Source of the DNA: Liopterus haemorrhoidalis | Lineage: Eukaryota > Arthropoda > Insecta > Coleoptera > Dytiscidae | DNA: 64,000 nt | Direction of reading: 5' to 3' | Assembly (NCBI GenBank): GCA_963971575.1 | Contig: OZ020611.1 | Coordinates: 149,198,419-149,262,418, forward strand | In this document: piece by piece, positions 11,642 to 23,057 of the stretch | How the letters are laid out: each line of letters begins with the position of its first letter | Numbering within the stretch: position 1 is the stretch's first letter | The notes under the pieces: generated by a model | Database searches by the model: none | What the model saw: the letters and a program-made list of their open reading frames with translations, nothing else | What the model was told of the DNA's origin: nothing | Position numbers and translations under genes: made by a program

Positions 11642-12639
11642 TTAATACTATTCTGCAATGTTTATTTTTATTTCTTCTTATTCTTTATTACTAGAGCTAA
11701 GATAAATTCACTACACTTTTAAAATTAAATAAAACTCAGTAAAAAAGCAAAATTATTTTTCAAAATGTCAAAGAGAACGTCAATGTGACACTTGAAAAAC
11801 GACCAAAAAAATAATTAATGTCAGAAATAATATCAAACTAGCTATATGGGCGCCATCTTTCACTGACTTGAAGTTGCCATGGTAACCTTGCGACATACTG
11901 TCAATCAATAATATCGAAATGAGACAATTCCATAGCAGTAGTGGTAACTATATAGTTTTCTTTCAAATTAAACTCAAATTACCACAAACAGAAAAAAACA
12001 TGTCGATATTACTCATCCTTTACTCTTTTCATTAAACATGGTAGTGAAAGATTTAACAAGTATTGGTACAAGACACATGGAAAGACCTGACAATTAACAG
12101 ATGAAGATGGAGGCCATACGTGAGTGAAGGCAAAAGTCAACTCGAGTGACAGTGTCCAAAGTAGAAGATGTCGACGATAATGGTGATAATTATAAAATGT
12201 AATTGGCGATTATAATTACCGAAATGGCGCCACAATCGCCTTCTGAACTTTTGACACGAAAAAGGATAGTCATCTGTCAACGTATTTAAACAGTATTGGT
12301 TTATAAACAATTTTTGGTTAAATTTACGTTTTCTCGCTGTATACAGTATATTGGAATTAAAACCGAGTATTAGAAAAGTGTACAAATATATGAGAATCCA
12401 TTTTAGGATAAAGTTTGTTGTTTGTAAATGAATATTTTGAGAGGTTATACTGTTGGTGCCAGGTAATACTCACAAAGAAAATAAAATATTAAACTTTGAA
12501 CTTAAAACATTTATTTGAATACTTAATTTCTCAAAAAAATGTATAGAAAGAAAACCGATAATTTATTCTACACAAGAAAACTGTCAAATATTTGCAAACT
12601 AACACACTTACGGAACACCCACATGAAATAACAAGGGGT
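11642..12639. other. Possible 5' UTR of the retrotransposon, then no gene
   Basis: The first 200-250 bp may be the retrotransposon 5' UTR and internal promoter. Beyond about 11900 I see no gene or clear repeat. The minus-strand 82-codon frame at 12137-12385 has no motif. Confidence 0.4.
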
Positions 12640-12640
12640 T

Positions 12641-13605
12641 TTAATAGGGGATAGGCATGATTTTATTTTATTTTTTTATTATATTCATATAAACATAAAA
12701 AAACAGTTTTGCATTTTTTTTTTTTTATTTGAAGGCTTAAAAAAATCATAAATGTATGTAGCGCGCGAAAACGACGTGTGACGTCATACCCTTTCTAAGT
12801 GACGCAGTACACTATTAGCCTACCCAGTGTACTGCGTACAGTCTACCCAGTGTACTGCGTGCAGCCTACATAGTCTGTTGTAAACTTATTTGCTTGTATA
12901 ACTTTTATAGGTAATGTAAAGTTAGAGTGATTTTAATTAAAATAAAGTTTAATTCTATAAAAACAATTTATACATGTTTACCGAATTAAATTTTATATTA
13001 AAGTATATAAAATATGGAAGATCTAGGCCCCAGTACTTCGAAGCATAGTCGAAAATATTGTTTAGTACCGATGTGCACAAATAGTTCAAATAGAAATCCA
13101 AAAAAACAATTTATATCATTACCTGATGGCGAAAAACAACAGAAAAGGCGAAATTTGTGGCTGAAAGCTATGAGGCGAAATAAAACCGATATTTCAGAAA
13201 AAAGTAAACTTTATGTTGTGTGCATAAATGCATCAATGTTGGGTAAATTATCACTCTGAGCCCTAACAAAATCTTTATCTGCCATTTTAATAATAAATGC
13301 GTGAAAAATTGTTTAAAAACAAATACAAAACTCTCGAACAATACAATATACATACGTAAAGATTATGTTGTAGCTGTATCTGTGACGTCAAACCCCAGTC
13401 GTTTGACGTCATACTCAGTCGTATTTACTCGGCAACCTTCGCGCCGTGGTCGGCTTATTTCAAATTTACAATATTTTAATTAAAAAATTTGGCTGTAATA
13501 TTAATTAAAATGTGATTTTTGTTTTGTTAGGTGACATAACTAACATTAACATATCAAAAAAATGTAGTTTTAAGGAAATATAAATTTTATGCGTATCCCC
13601 TATTA
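12641..13605. mobile_element. Terminal-repeat element carrying a THAP fragment
   Basis: Inverted ends are visible: AATAGGGGATAGGCAT at about 12643, and ATGCGTATCCCCTATT at about 13590-13604. Inside, 12819-12867 holds 2.5 copies of a 23-bp tandem unit (CTACCCAGTGTACTGCGT), and GTGACGTCA-type motifs occur near both ends. THAP domains are typical of P-element transposases, so a P-like or THAP-bearing DNA transposon is the best inference. I could not confirm an 8-bp TSD, so the superfamily stays open. Confidence 0.55.
13014..13259 (+). pseudogene. THAP-type zinc-finger domain, truncated
   Basis: The 81-codon frame has the start of a THAP domain, a C2CH DNA-binding finger found in P-element transposases and some host regulators. 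Visible landmarks are KYCLVPMCTNSS (first two Cys at about 16 and 21), a basic helix region QKRRNLWLKAMRRNK, and SKLYVVC, where the third Cys is expected. The paired His of the usual CxxHF is missing, as CINAS is found instead. The frame ends shortly after. It is therefore truncated, mutated, or a first exon ending near the GT at about 13214. No transposase catalytic domain is visible nearby. Host-gene origin is possible, but the flanking inverted ends favour a mobile element. Confidence 0.6.
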
Positions 13606-14967
13606 TATAACAATAATTTACACAACATTAAACGATTTTCTTGCACATGTGAAACAGGAAAAATGAAGAATTCAACGTTAAAAGCTTGTTTAAAAACATC
13701 TGAAAAGTAGAAATTCCCTTCGATAAATACAAACAAAATTTTAGAATCATTAATTAACTTTCTTCTTCAGTTGTAGCTAAACTTAAGTATAAATGGTACA
13801 TTTATTAACTTAAAACACATTTTTCTCGTTGGGATTAAAATTAAATTGCAGAACTAATAAAGAAACTTTGTCATACAATATAATTTTTTTAACAAAATTC
13901 ATCTAATATTGGAAGATTTTCATCTCTAAATGACAACCATACACACAACAAGGAGTATTTAATCTTTTTTTTAAACTAAATTTATCACTTTATTCTTTGT
14001 AAAAACGGAGTAAGAATAGACAGAAACAAAAAACACATGCTGAACTATACGTAAACATGACAGTATACTTTTTAGGAGTATTCGCTTTATTGCCGCTAGA
14101 GGGTTATATACGCGTTAATTTGAGTCACCAATACTGGCTGTTATGGGAAAACTAGTCATTGGCGTAAAATCTCTATTCCAGTTTTCTATTTCCTATTCAT
14201 CTAAACATCTATTTAACATCACCATCACAATTCTGGTTTACATGAATTAGATCCGTGATTTATAGTATAAAAGATCCGTCTTCAAAGACATTTAAATATG
14301 ATATTCAAATGCCATATAACACTAATAATTTATAATTCACCTTGAATGTAGAATCTGATATATTCAACTGATGATTACTATGATTTATGATACAATCATG
14401 AGAATAAGACTATGAATCACTTGATCAGATTTCCGCAACACGTCACAAATATTATTGAGATACTTAGAACAGATAAACTGCGTCATAGTTTCATGGTGGC
14501 TTTTAGCGCAACTAAAAAACATATAATTAATAACGCGTTTAGTGTCCTAATGGACCTGCTGAATCATCTTCGAGGAATGGCTAATTCATATTTTATGCAA
14601 ATTTGCTCTAGGGAATATTATGGCAGGTCAGTTTGGTTAAGAACTATGGAAGTATTTATCAGATCTTGAGATTTATTATTTACGTCTAGGAATTTGGTTA
14701 GATCAAAATTTTCTTAAGTAGACCTGAAAGACAGTAACAAAATGTTGCTAATGTCGCAAAGGGTAAATATTTCTGGGAATAAACTCACATGCAATTTAAA
14801 AATATCGTTTTATTTTGCATATTCTGGGGGCTGTATTTCACGAGGATGAAATTTATCACCCGAACCGTAGGCGAGGGTTGTAATCATCGAGTTTCAAGTC
14901 TAATTAAAGTAAATAGCTAGCAATCACGCTTTGCACTCGAATAAATCATACACGACACTATAAATTA
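13606..14967. other. No gene recognised
   Basis: AT-rich DNA. The 85-codon plus-strand frame at 14412-14669 has no family I recognise, and its codon use does not stand out from the surroundings. Confidence 0.45.
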
Positions 14968-15028
14968 CTCCTTCCGTCCGAAAATATGGTATACATTACT
15001 TAAAAAAATGTGGGATTAACGAAAGTAA

Positions 15029-15871
15029 CAGGGTTGGCTCAAGACGGTGTGCAGGGGATGCACCGCATCGGGGCGCCAATAACAAGGGGCGCCGATTCGG
15101 AGAAAAAATTTATAACCTATTACAATATGAAAATAGCTTTAATTAAAATAATATTCATTTTTGTAATAAGTATTGTGACCTTTAATTAAATTTAGAAAAA
15201 ACTTTTTTTTTACTGGATGGCACTTCAGGCATCTAGTAACATGGGGCGGGGGCGCCATGAAAGAAGATTTAGAAAAAACTACTTGTGACCTTTAATTAAA
15301 TTTAGAAAAAACTACTTTTTTACTGGATGGCACTTCAGGCATCTAGTAAAAGGGGGGGGGGGGCATGAAAGGAGATTTAGAAAATCTACTTTTTTTACTG
15401 GGCTGCACTTCAGGCTTCTAGTAAAGGGAGCGGGGTGCCAAAAAGGAAATTTAGAAAAAAACTACTTTTTTTACCGGGCGGCAATTTAGGATTGTAGTAA
15501 AAGGGGGGTGCCAAAATAGAAATTTGCTTCTGAAAATTTTGAAAATTTTTTGCTCGTTATTATGTTTATGTTGAAGTTATAACATTATTGTGATTTTTCT
15601 TTTTTGTTCTTACTTTATAGAAAAAAGTATATTTTGATCTAATTCTAGGTTTCGATATGTTATTTTTTTATAACAATGTTTTTTGTTACTATACCAAAGA
15701 TGTAAATTCTGTTTTTTACAATAAATATTTAGTATTATCATAAAAATGGTAATTAAATAAGATTATTTTATTTTATAATAGTTATCAAAAAAATTATTTA
15801 AAAAAAATATCGATGGGGGGGGGCTAACCTAATTTTTCATCGGGGCGCCAGGTACCCTTGAGCCGGCCCTG
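15029..15871. mobile_element. hAT element with internal tandem array
   Basis: The left end CAGGGTTGGCTCAAG and the right end CTTGAGCCGGCCCTG form the TIR. A perfect 8-bp TSD, GAAAGTAA, lies at 15021-15028 and 15872-15879. Subterminal GGGGCGCC motifs occur on both sides. It interrupts the mariner at 14968-16521 and has no recognisable transposase. Confidence 0.92.
15190..15525 (+). repeat. Tandem repeat, about 80-105 bp unit, 4 copies
   Basis: Each unit carries TTTAGAAAAAACTACTTTTT, then ACTGGATGGCACTTCAGG and CTAGTAAAAGGGG. Copies differ by G-run length and point changes. The array is confined to the interior of the hAT at 15029-15871. Confidence 0.85.
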
Positions 15872-16018
15872 GAAAGTAATATTATCTTGATCTTTTTTTG
15901 TTTTTGTTTCTAAATAAGTGGTTGCCACTAATAAACAAATGGCGTGCAAATGTTTTGCATATGTGAAAAGAAATTTACAGAAAAAAAAAAAAACGCGTAT
16001 TTTATACAAATTAAAGTG

Positions 16019-16332
16019 ACATCCACTGTTCTAACAAAATGGCGAATTTTAATCAACGTTTTGTTGAATTGCAAGAAAGAAGTTCCAAATCGACTTAAAT
16101 CACAATCGCCAAATTGTCCAGATTTGAATTGATTAGATTTTGGCTTTTTCAGATCTATACAATCCTTACAACATACAGCTTCACCGAATACAATCGACGA
16201 ACTGATTGAATGCGTACAAAATGCACTTGATAATGTTTTTCTAACATTGCAAACTTGTCTAGAAGCAACCATGTTAGCAAAAGGAGAGAATTCATACAAG
16301 GTTCCGCACATTAATAAGGCAAAACTTCAGTA
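16019..16332 (+). pseudogene. mariner transposase C-terminal fragment (plant-type subgroup)
   Basis: The plus strand reads LNCKKEVPNRLKSQSPNCPDLN, a stop at 16130-16132, then LDFGFFRSIQSLQ, NTIDELIECVQNAL, VFLTLQTCLEA and NSYKVPHINKAKL. CPDLN holds the third catalytic Asp. The FLTLQ and YKVPH motifs are those I know from the transposases that pair with Stowaway-type TIRs in plants. The N-terminal helix-turn-helix and the first two catalytic residues are missing, and one stop interrupts the frame. The exact Asp-Asp spacing cannot be measured here because the second Asp is gone. Confidence 0.75.
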
Positions 16333-16653
16333 AGGAACGACTGCAAACAACAGTTTCACGTTCCTGTTAAATTAAAACTTTTTGTATTATTCTTTTTTCA
16401 CTAGATATTTATAACTGTTTCATGAATAAAATCTTCTTAATTAATTAAAATTGTAAATGTATATCATATTTTCGGGCAAGAAAAAAATCAAAATGTATAC
16501 CATGTTTTCGGACGGAGGGAGTATCATTTATTTTTATATTAAAAGTACAATTTGTATTATTTCTTATTATAATACCAGATCTTGCAGAATTTTTAGCCAT
16601 GTTAAATAAAATAATAATATAAATGCTTGAAAATTATTAGTTTGTTTTATTTA

Positions 16654-17132
16654 CCGTATATTCCGGCGTATAACACGCACACAATATTGAAAATTTTGTC
16701 AAATTTGTTGGGTGCGCGTTATACGCCGGGTATAAAACTTACCCGTTCAAAGATTAGAATGGTAATAGTGTAAATAGGGTATAAATAGGATTCCTGTTAT
16801 ATAATGAATACATAATATAAATACTAATCAACTAAACTATCTAAATTTATACATATTTATTTATATTATTTATATACATAACAAAATAATTATTAATTTA
16901 AATAATCTTTATTATGACATAAAAAGTTCATCAAATTCGTCTTCGCTAATATTATCAGGTATATCATCAAATTCAGATGTACTATCGTCATTAAATTATA
17001 CATACGGTTGTTATGAAGGAATATTGGCATAAAAGTGTTTCCAGGAAATCAGATTATAAGGGTGCGCGGTATACGAGGAATACACTCAAAAATTAGAGAT
17101 TTGAGGTGCGCGTTATACGCCGGAATATAGGG
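16654..17132 (-). mobile_element. Tigger/pogo-derived MITE
   Basis: TIRs are CCGTATATTCCGGCGTATAA on the left and the complement of CCCTATATTCCGGCGTATAA on the right, with a TA duplication at 16652-16653 and 17133-17134. On the minus strand near 16910-16990, a frame reads NDDSTSEFDDIPDNISEDEFDELF and then stops. This resembles the acidic C-terminal tail of Tigger/CENP-B-like transposases. The rest of the transposase is deleted. Confidence 0.8.
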
Positions 17133-17346
17133 TATTTATTTTATTTTTTAATTTAAAAAAAAAATGTTTTGTATAATATTGTACAATTTAAATAAATAAA
17201 TAGTAAAAATAATAATATTTATTTGTTTTTTGTAGTGTGCATGAAATTGTGCATTACTGTCACTGTTTTCCATAATTTTTGAATATTAAAATAAAATTAA
17301 CTTAACGGTTTTCTCTAAAATTTAAATTTTATTGCGCCAAACGTAG

Positions 17347-17382
17347 AACGAATTAATAATTATTAATAATTATTAATTCGTT
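17347..17382. repeat. Perfect 36-bp palindrome
   Basis: The stretch starts AACGAATTAATAATTATT and is its own reverse complement over 36 bases with no spacer. It could extrude a cruciform or be the relic of a foldback event. Confidence 0.9.
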
Positions 17383-17425
17383 GAAACTAGTTGCATCTTG
17401 TCCTGGAAACAAGGAAATGATATAT

Positions 17426-17618
17426 GAAAACGAGTTTTTTTTTCAACATTGTTATGGCCTCCACTACTAAGGTAATTAACCAGGACACTATTAATTTTTC
17501 ATGATGAAAATTCCGTGCCTGAACAGAATTCCAACCCGAAACCTTAGCAACGCAGCGCACGTGCGTTACCACTACGCTACGCCAGTAGGCAAAATGTGTT
17601 AATCGCGTATTATGCAGT
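17426..17618 (-). mobile_element. tRNA-derived SINE
   Basis: The minus strand has a box A-like TAGCGTAGTGG (17569-17579) and a box B-like GGTTGGAATTC (17526-17536) about 35 bp further on, the arrangement of a pol III tRNA promoter. It ends in a 3' tail with CCATAACAATGTTGAAAAAAAAA (plus-strand T-run from about 17435). Candidate TSDs are GGAAATGATATAT (17413-17425) and GGAATGATATAT (17619-17630), which differ by one base. The tRNA fold is too degenerate to be a functional tRNA gene. Confidence 0.65.
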
Positions 17619-17790
17619 GGAATGATATATTTTTTACATTTGTGGGTTATACTGATCAAAGTTACTTACTTTTCGCTTTATAGTCCTCGGCAAATGTCAA
17701 TTTTAAGCTGCTTTCGCAGAGTGCAAAAATCTACTTTGTTTGTGATTGTAGAAAAAAGTTTTTTTTATACTTTTAATCTATTTTGAACGA

Positions 17791-18130
17791 GCAAGCCTGT
17801 AGCTGCAAACGTTAAATCGTCTGTACCTGCTACTTTATCGCTGAGCAAGGGCATGGATGTGAGTTCAATTCCTGATTATGTCAAATAATTTGTGTAAAAT
17901 ATTTTTATACAAATTACAGGTTCTGCTTTGCTGTTCGCAACCGGCTTTAAACTGTAGGTGCCTTTCTGTGTACGCTAAAAAAATGGACGTAATACTGACC
18001 ATATTACTCCTGAATGTACATAGATTGAAAACATAGTCACGAAACCTGGAAACAGGAGGCATTGGTTCATTTCGGGCTGTCGCGCCAAGGATGACATGAT
18101 GAACATCAAAAGCCAGGTCGAAGCTGCGAC
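17791..18130 (+). mobile_element. Second tRNA-like SINE unit
   Basis: A box A-like TGTAGCTGCAAACG (17799-17812) and a box B-like GAGTTCAATTCCTG (17861-17874) are about 60 bp apart. A body follows with GTTCGCAACCGGC and TTTCTGTGTACGC. The 3' end and TSDs are not clear. The sequence differs from the SINE at 17426-17618 and would be another family. Confidence 0.5.
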
Positions 18131-18150
18131 CATAACCTGACTTTCACTAT

Positions 18151-19427
18151 TAGACGCCATTTTCCTAACGATGGCCCATGTTCGCTATTTTTGCACTTGA
18201 AAAACGCTAGCGCTTAATCGACGAAGTCTGTATGCTACGCATATACAAATGTCCACCATTGCTAAATGTTACATCCAACGTTGGTACCAACGTTATACAC
18301 ATCGTCTGTTGGCGCCTTAACAGTGATACAAATGTTAACTATAACATGTACAACACTTGTATAACTACTTTTACAAACCAATAATATTGGTAAATCTATT
18401 ATTACATTGGTAAGCCAGAAGTATAATACTTAATACATAGCGATTAAAAAATATTTTTCTTTCATATATAACTCGAAACTTGTCTCGGTGCCACCGATGT
18501 TCTCTATATTACAATTCATTGATTTGGTAAAATATAAAAATGCTATTCTCTCACACGACTTTTACTTATTCAAATTCCAATATTACAAATTCAAAGGTTG
18601 TTGAATAAATTACAGCAATTCACATGAAAATGTAACATGTATGAACTTAACCATTTCTTTATGGTATGGCATATATCAAAACTGTCAATACTCGAGTAGA
18701 AATCATGGAGTTTAAATAAATATTTATATTCAAATATGATTGTAATATCAATTTATAATACGTAGAATGTCCCATAACTGTTTGTCCAGATGACCTGTTC
18801 CAGCAAGGTAATAGCCAGGCTTGCCAAGAGATATGATCGTGATAATGTCGCAATTAGAATTTCTATGCAGCTGTAACTCAGATATTTTATATATGAAATG
18901 TTGAAAGTAATCGATACCATTATATACGAATGGCAGATAATTTTATTCGCCTGCCACTTTTTATCATTCAATTTTCATATTAATAAAAATATCCAGTTTA
19001 CTCGTATTAGCTTTAACTCTGTAGGTATTATTTGCAACTATACTATTTATACCTTCAATGAAATAGTTTTAACCTTTTTTTTGGATTTCTTCGGTGCAAC
19101 CAAAAAGCCTTTATACCATAACCTAGTTTTTACTAACGCGGGTCATATTCTGACAGACAGACGGGTCTATTCTCTAAACAAGATGTTAAAATCGGTTAAC
19201 GTTCTACTGCATTCGCTGGTGTTTTGTTTGCAAAAATGGCAGATCCTATTTTATAAAATGCCATGTTAATATAAGAATTTGAATAAAATGTAAAATGGTA
19301 AGAATATTAATTAATATAAGACAATATTAAATCTTTATATTACTCTTTAAAGTAAATTCTTTACAATAGAGCTGATAATGATCGTTCTTCATCTTAGTGA
19401 CACAACTACCTAACCGTTTTTTGTTTT
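18151..19427. other. No gene recognised
   Basis: There is an 18-bp palindrome, AACGTTGGTACCAACGTT, near 18275. The 123-codon plus-strand frame at 18898-19269 is AT-rich and hydrophobic, with no motif I recognise; I treat it as chance. Confidence 0.45.
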
Positions 19428-20010
19428 ACCGACCCCCAACATATATAAGGGAGGTATTGTAATCATACCGATTTTGACATTTCGAGATTTCGATGGATCT
19501 CCACGAATTGAGGTCCCTACATAACGTTTTGACTATTTTTAGCATGATGTCTGTCTGTCTGTCTGTCTGCAGTAGTAATGTAAATGCAGTAGTAATGTAA
19601 TGCAGAGCAAATTCGGCTAGAAGGATTTTTATGAAACTTTATATTTAAGCTTTTGACATCAATGGCTCAAGTTGATCAACTTTTGGTAAAAATGCACTAG
19701 AAATGGGAGTTTACTCGTGTCGATTTTACGATTTTTGCGAATATTTCATAACAGAAAAATATTTCGAAAAAAATTATTTAAAAAAAGTTGCTATAAAATC
19801 AATAACTAACCACTTTTATTTGAGACACTTTATGATAAAATGAAAAATTTTTGAAAAATTTTTGAAAAATTTTAACATTTCTGTTTTTGATAAATAATAT
19901 ATCTGTTAGAAAATATTGAGCCAAGACATTTCTACTCTGCTGCTAGAATGTATTTTATACAAGAAATTTGTGATGGCGGTCGGTCCTGTGGTGGCCACAG
20001 CTGATTTTTT
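19428..20010 (+). repeat. Microsatellite-bearing interspersed repeat, family M, copy 1
   Basis: The head is ACCGACCCCCAACATATATA, followed by GGGAGGTATTGTAATC, CGATGGATCTCC and ACGTTTTGACTATTTTTAGC. Then comes a short (TCTG)n at about 19551-19569. The tail runs through CTCGTGTCGATTTTACG and AGAAAATATTGAGCC to GTGGTGGCCACAGCTGA and a T-run. The same order recurs at 41788-42612 and 42711-43338. I know no superfamily for it. It has no coding capacity and no clear inverted ends, and the terminal T-run could suit a retroposed or pol III-type unit. Confidence 0.8.
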
Positions 20011-20382
20011 TAAGCTTTATTGGTCATAGCTACTCTGGCCATTAACCATTACATTAATTATTACATGTTATTTAAAATTTTATTTTATTTTGTACTATAA
20101 AATTATATAATGTTCTTAATAAGTAGTATCGGTTTAAATATAATAAGTGTTGGATATTTGTTGGCAGTGTACCGAACCCTTTTGAGTTACCAGACGCAAG
20201 TTCAAGAAATTGTATAGAAAGGAAATAATTGGAGTTATTGAAGAGCAGCTTTGATTTTGTTGAGACACAGAACTTAAAATTATAATCATCCGAAAGCTAC
20301 AAAAATCACTTATGCCTCTGCTTCGCAATATCGCAGTACATTTTAATGGTGTATTATTTGAAGAAATAATCGATGACAACAA

Positions 20383-20690
20383 GTAGCGCCGCTAGCTCTT
20401 TCAATCTGGGGGGGGGGGAAGCAGGAGCTATTTGAGGAGGGCCACTTTTTTTATCGTTATTGATACTCATGAAAATAGATGACAACATATTTACTTTTAA
20501 AATGCAAGTAAGTGACGACCAGGTCCTCACTTCTATAATACAAGTGATGAACTAAAACAAAAAAGGTCCTCGCTTCTAAAATACAGGTGATGATCTAAAA
20601 AAAAGGTCAACACCTCTAAACAAAAGTGATAACAAAATTTCAGAGCGATCAGGGGGGGGGCGGTTCCACCGAGCAGGCACCGCAACTGCT
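20383..20690. mobile_element. Probable hAT MITE related to the 23572-23859 element
   Basis: The interior has three tandem units with AAGGTCCTCACTTCT and ACAAGTGATGA. The same words appear inverted in the hAT at 23572-23859, together with flanking G/C runs. Ends GTAGCGCCGCTAG and GCAACTGCT are weak. The candidate TSD is GACAACAA versus GACAAAGA (6/8). Confidence 0.5.
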
Positions 20691-21974
20691 GACAAAGATA
20701 ATAAAGATCACAACTATTTTATTCAACATAATCCAGGTTGTAACAATTTGCTTATGTTTTGAATTTCTTATTATTAAAAATGATTTCTTTCAGGCATTCA
20801 AACAGACGGTAAATAAATTCACATTTTATTCAATAATGAGATAACTGTTACAAATGAAAATTGAAATGTAATACCATATATAAATTGACTAAATAAAAGT
20901 TGAATATTGTTATATTAAGTTTAATTTAATGTACTGTAGAAACCAGATATAATGGAATATCACAGGCCAAAAAAAGCCATTTTTAAAATAAATTTCACCA
21001 CGGTGAATATTTAAATTTACATCGAAATATCGGGTTAAAATTTTCTTGGCCTTTAACACTTGTCAAAAACGTTAAAACTTCACGTAGAAGCGCATGCGCG
21101 TGCAAAAATATAGCCTTTAACAAGATATTTTAGCACCTCGCGTTAACAAATATGATATTAACGCTTACCTTAACAAACGCTCTTACAGAATAGCATTTTT
21201 CGATAAAGGCGCTAGTCATGGTGTTAAATAATATAATAAATAAATAAAAATTAAACCTGACGCTAATTTTAACGCATTTCTTACATAATACACCGGAGAA
21301 GATGAATGCACCCGATGATTTTCATGAAACATTTTGCATATTTTACTTTTCAAAACAGTTTTTTGTTGTTAAACAGAAGCACCAATAGATATACAAGAAA
21401 TATATAATACATAAATATATATAAATAAAAATACATAATACCAAGAATGATATTTTAACATGGTTATAGAATTATTTGTCACTCGTTAATTTCTAAAGTG
21501 TTGAAGAGGGTTATCTAGGGGGATGGATTAAGATACATTACTGTGTTACACAGGTTGCTATTCACAGGTTACCAGAGTGATTATATTAATCCGGTACTTA
21601 TGGATTATATGCAGATATAACTATTGTTAACAGTAGAATTCTCTTTGTGACATTGATTATGTTGTCAAATGTGTTAATCTTGTATTATTCACTTTGAAAA
21701 TATTTCAGTTACAATGTTTAACACATTGTGTAGAAAGTAGGAGGTACCTTTACAGCAATTAATTTATAAAATTTAAAAACTGACCGGATAATTAATTTTG
21801 AGGTTTCATTCAGTTTAAATTTGGGTTGTTTAAACAAAGATTAAGTACAGGTACCTAATTTAACCACAGAGCAAATAAAATAAAATAAAAACAACGATAA
21901 AAAACATCTTCAGAAAAACTTATTTCGTCTCCTTTCAGAATGACCAGGCTCTATCATATTAGACCAAAAGGATC
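20691..21974. other. No gene recognised
   Basis: AT-rich DNA without a supported gene or a complete repeat. AGCGCATGCGCGTGC near 21090 is locally GC-rich and partly palindromic. Confidence 0.45.
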
Positions 21975-22134
21975 CAAAGTGATGCAGTTTGATATCTTCA
22001 ACGTCAACGATGTTTTGAGACGCCTTCGTCAAAATGTTAGACAAAAACGGCTCAAACCTTGGCAAGCGAAACACTGGATGATTTATCCTGAGAACGTACC
22101 CGCCCCTAGTTCATTCAACACACAGCAGTTTTAA
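21975..22134 (+). pseudogene. mariner transposase fragment, catalytic Asp lost
   Basis: The frame reads VLRRLRQNVRQKRLKPW, then KHWMIYPENVPAPSSFNTQQF. This matches the mariner stretch that normally contains HHDNAPAH; here it is YPENVPAP, so the second catalytic Asp is replaced by Glu and both His are lost. Nothing before or after is recognisable, so it is a short relic unlike the other mariners in the window. Confidence 0.65.
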
Positions 22135-23057
22135 TATACATACATAGAATAGGTCGAACAGACCAATTTCAAAATATGTTTTTTCTTTTTCGGAGCTCCA
22201 AGAATAAATTGTCAGAAAATGTCACATTTTAAAACTAGTTAGCTGAAATTAGTTGCATTATTTATGTCCGGAACCCTTACAATTCTTCCACAATAATTAT
22301 TTTTGACCAAGAATTCGATGACAGCCGCTAACTACCTCATTCGCCTAGTTAACCACCCTCCGACTACTTTCTATTCCTGAAAATAAAAATGAAGTTTCGA
22401 TAACCTTTAACAAATTCAAAGTGAATCGCAGATGGTGCTTGCTTTGCTCAGAGGTAAAGACTCCTGGGAGTCTCTTCTGTAAGCTTTTCGACAATTATTT
22501 TTACAGTTTCCTGTCGAAAGTTCGGGTTTTCAACACCTCCTGTTGGTATTTCTCTTTTAGTTCACAGTATCATGTAGCTCTTGAGAGTAGACTTAAGAAT
22601 GTGTCCTTTTTGAAAAGTGATATTGTTTTTTTGATATTTGTACTTTGTTGTACTAAGTTTGAATATATTATTTGCATGTTAGTGTGATTTAAAATGTGTT
22701 TTATATAGAGGGGAATATATATTTTTGTAGTTTTTTTACGATAAATGTATTAGTTATGGCGCAGAGATTTGAACTAGAAATGGACTAGACAAAACGGCTC
22801 GGTAATTTAATGAAAATATCAATTTTTTTCTATATTGTGTTCATAAGAGAGTTATTATGAAACTGAATTGAGTTTTATAAAGAGTTTCATTATAACACTA
22901 TACATTGCATTTCATAAAATTGGTAAAATCGGTACAAAAGCAAAATTTACAAAACCAAAATTGACAGCTACCTTGAAAAATATAAGACTGTAAGACCAGT
23001 CCAGCCAGCAGCTACATTCACATACCAAAATATCTAAACGAGAATGTTTTTTGAATA
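22135..23057. other. No gene recognised
   Basis: Short frames only (for example 22421-22687 plus), with no motifs. Confidence 0.45.

Larger units (their letters stand above)
14968..16521 (+). mobile_element. mariner-like element with plant-type (Stowaway-like) TIRs, split by a hAT
   Basis: The left TIR is CTCCTTCCGTCCGAAAATAT (14968) and the right TIR ends TTTTCGGACGGAGGGAG (16521). TA dinucleotides flank both sides (14966-14967, 16522-16523), as expected for Tc1/mariner. The CTCCCTCCGT start is the terminus well known from plant Stowaway MITEs and DD39D-type mariners. Without the inserted hAT (15029-15871 plus one TSD) the element is about 700 bp, an internally deleted copy keeping only the C-terminal transposase coding region (16019-16332). 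Confidence 0.85.

Noticed and set aside
17520..17600. Possible tRNA gene
   Set aside because: Box A and B are present, but stems do not form a good cloverleaf, and an A-tail plus TSD-like flanks indicate a SINE.
18898..19269. 123-codon plus-strand frame as a host membrane protein
   Set aside because: Hydrophobicity follows from AT-rich composition; no conserved motif or gene context.
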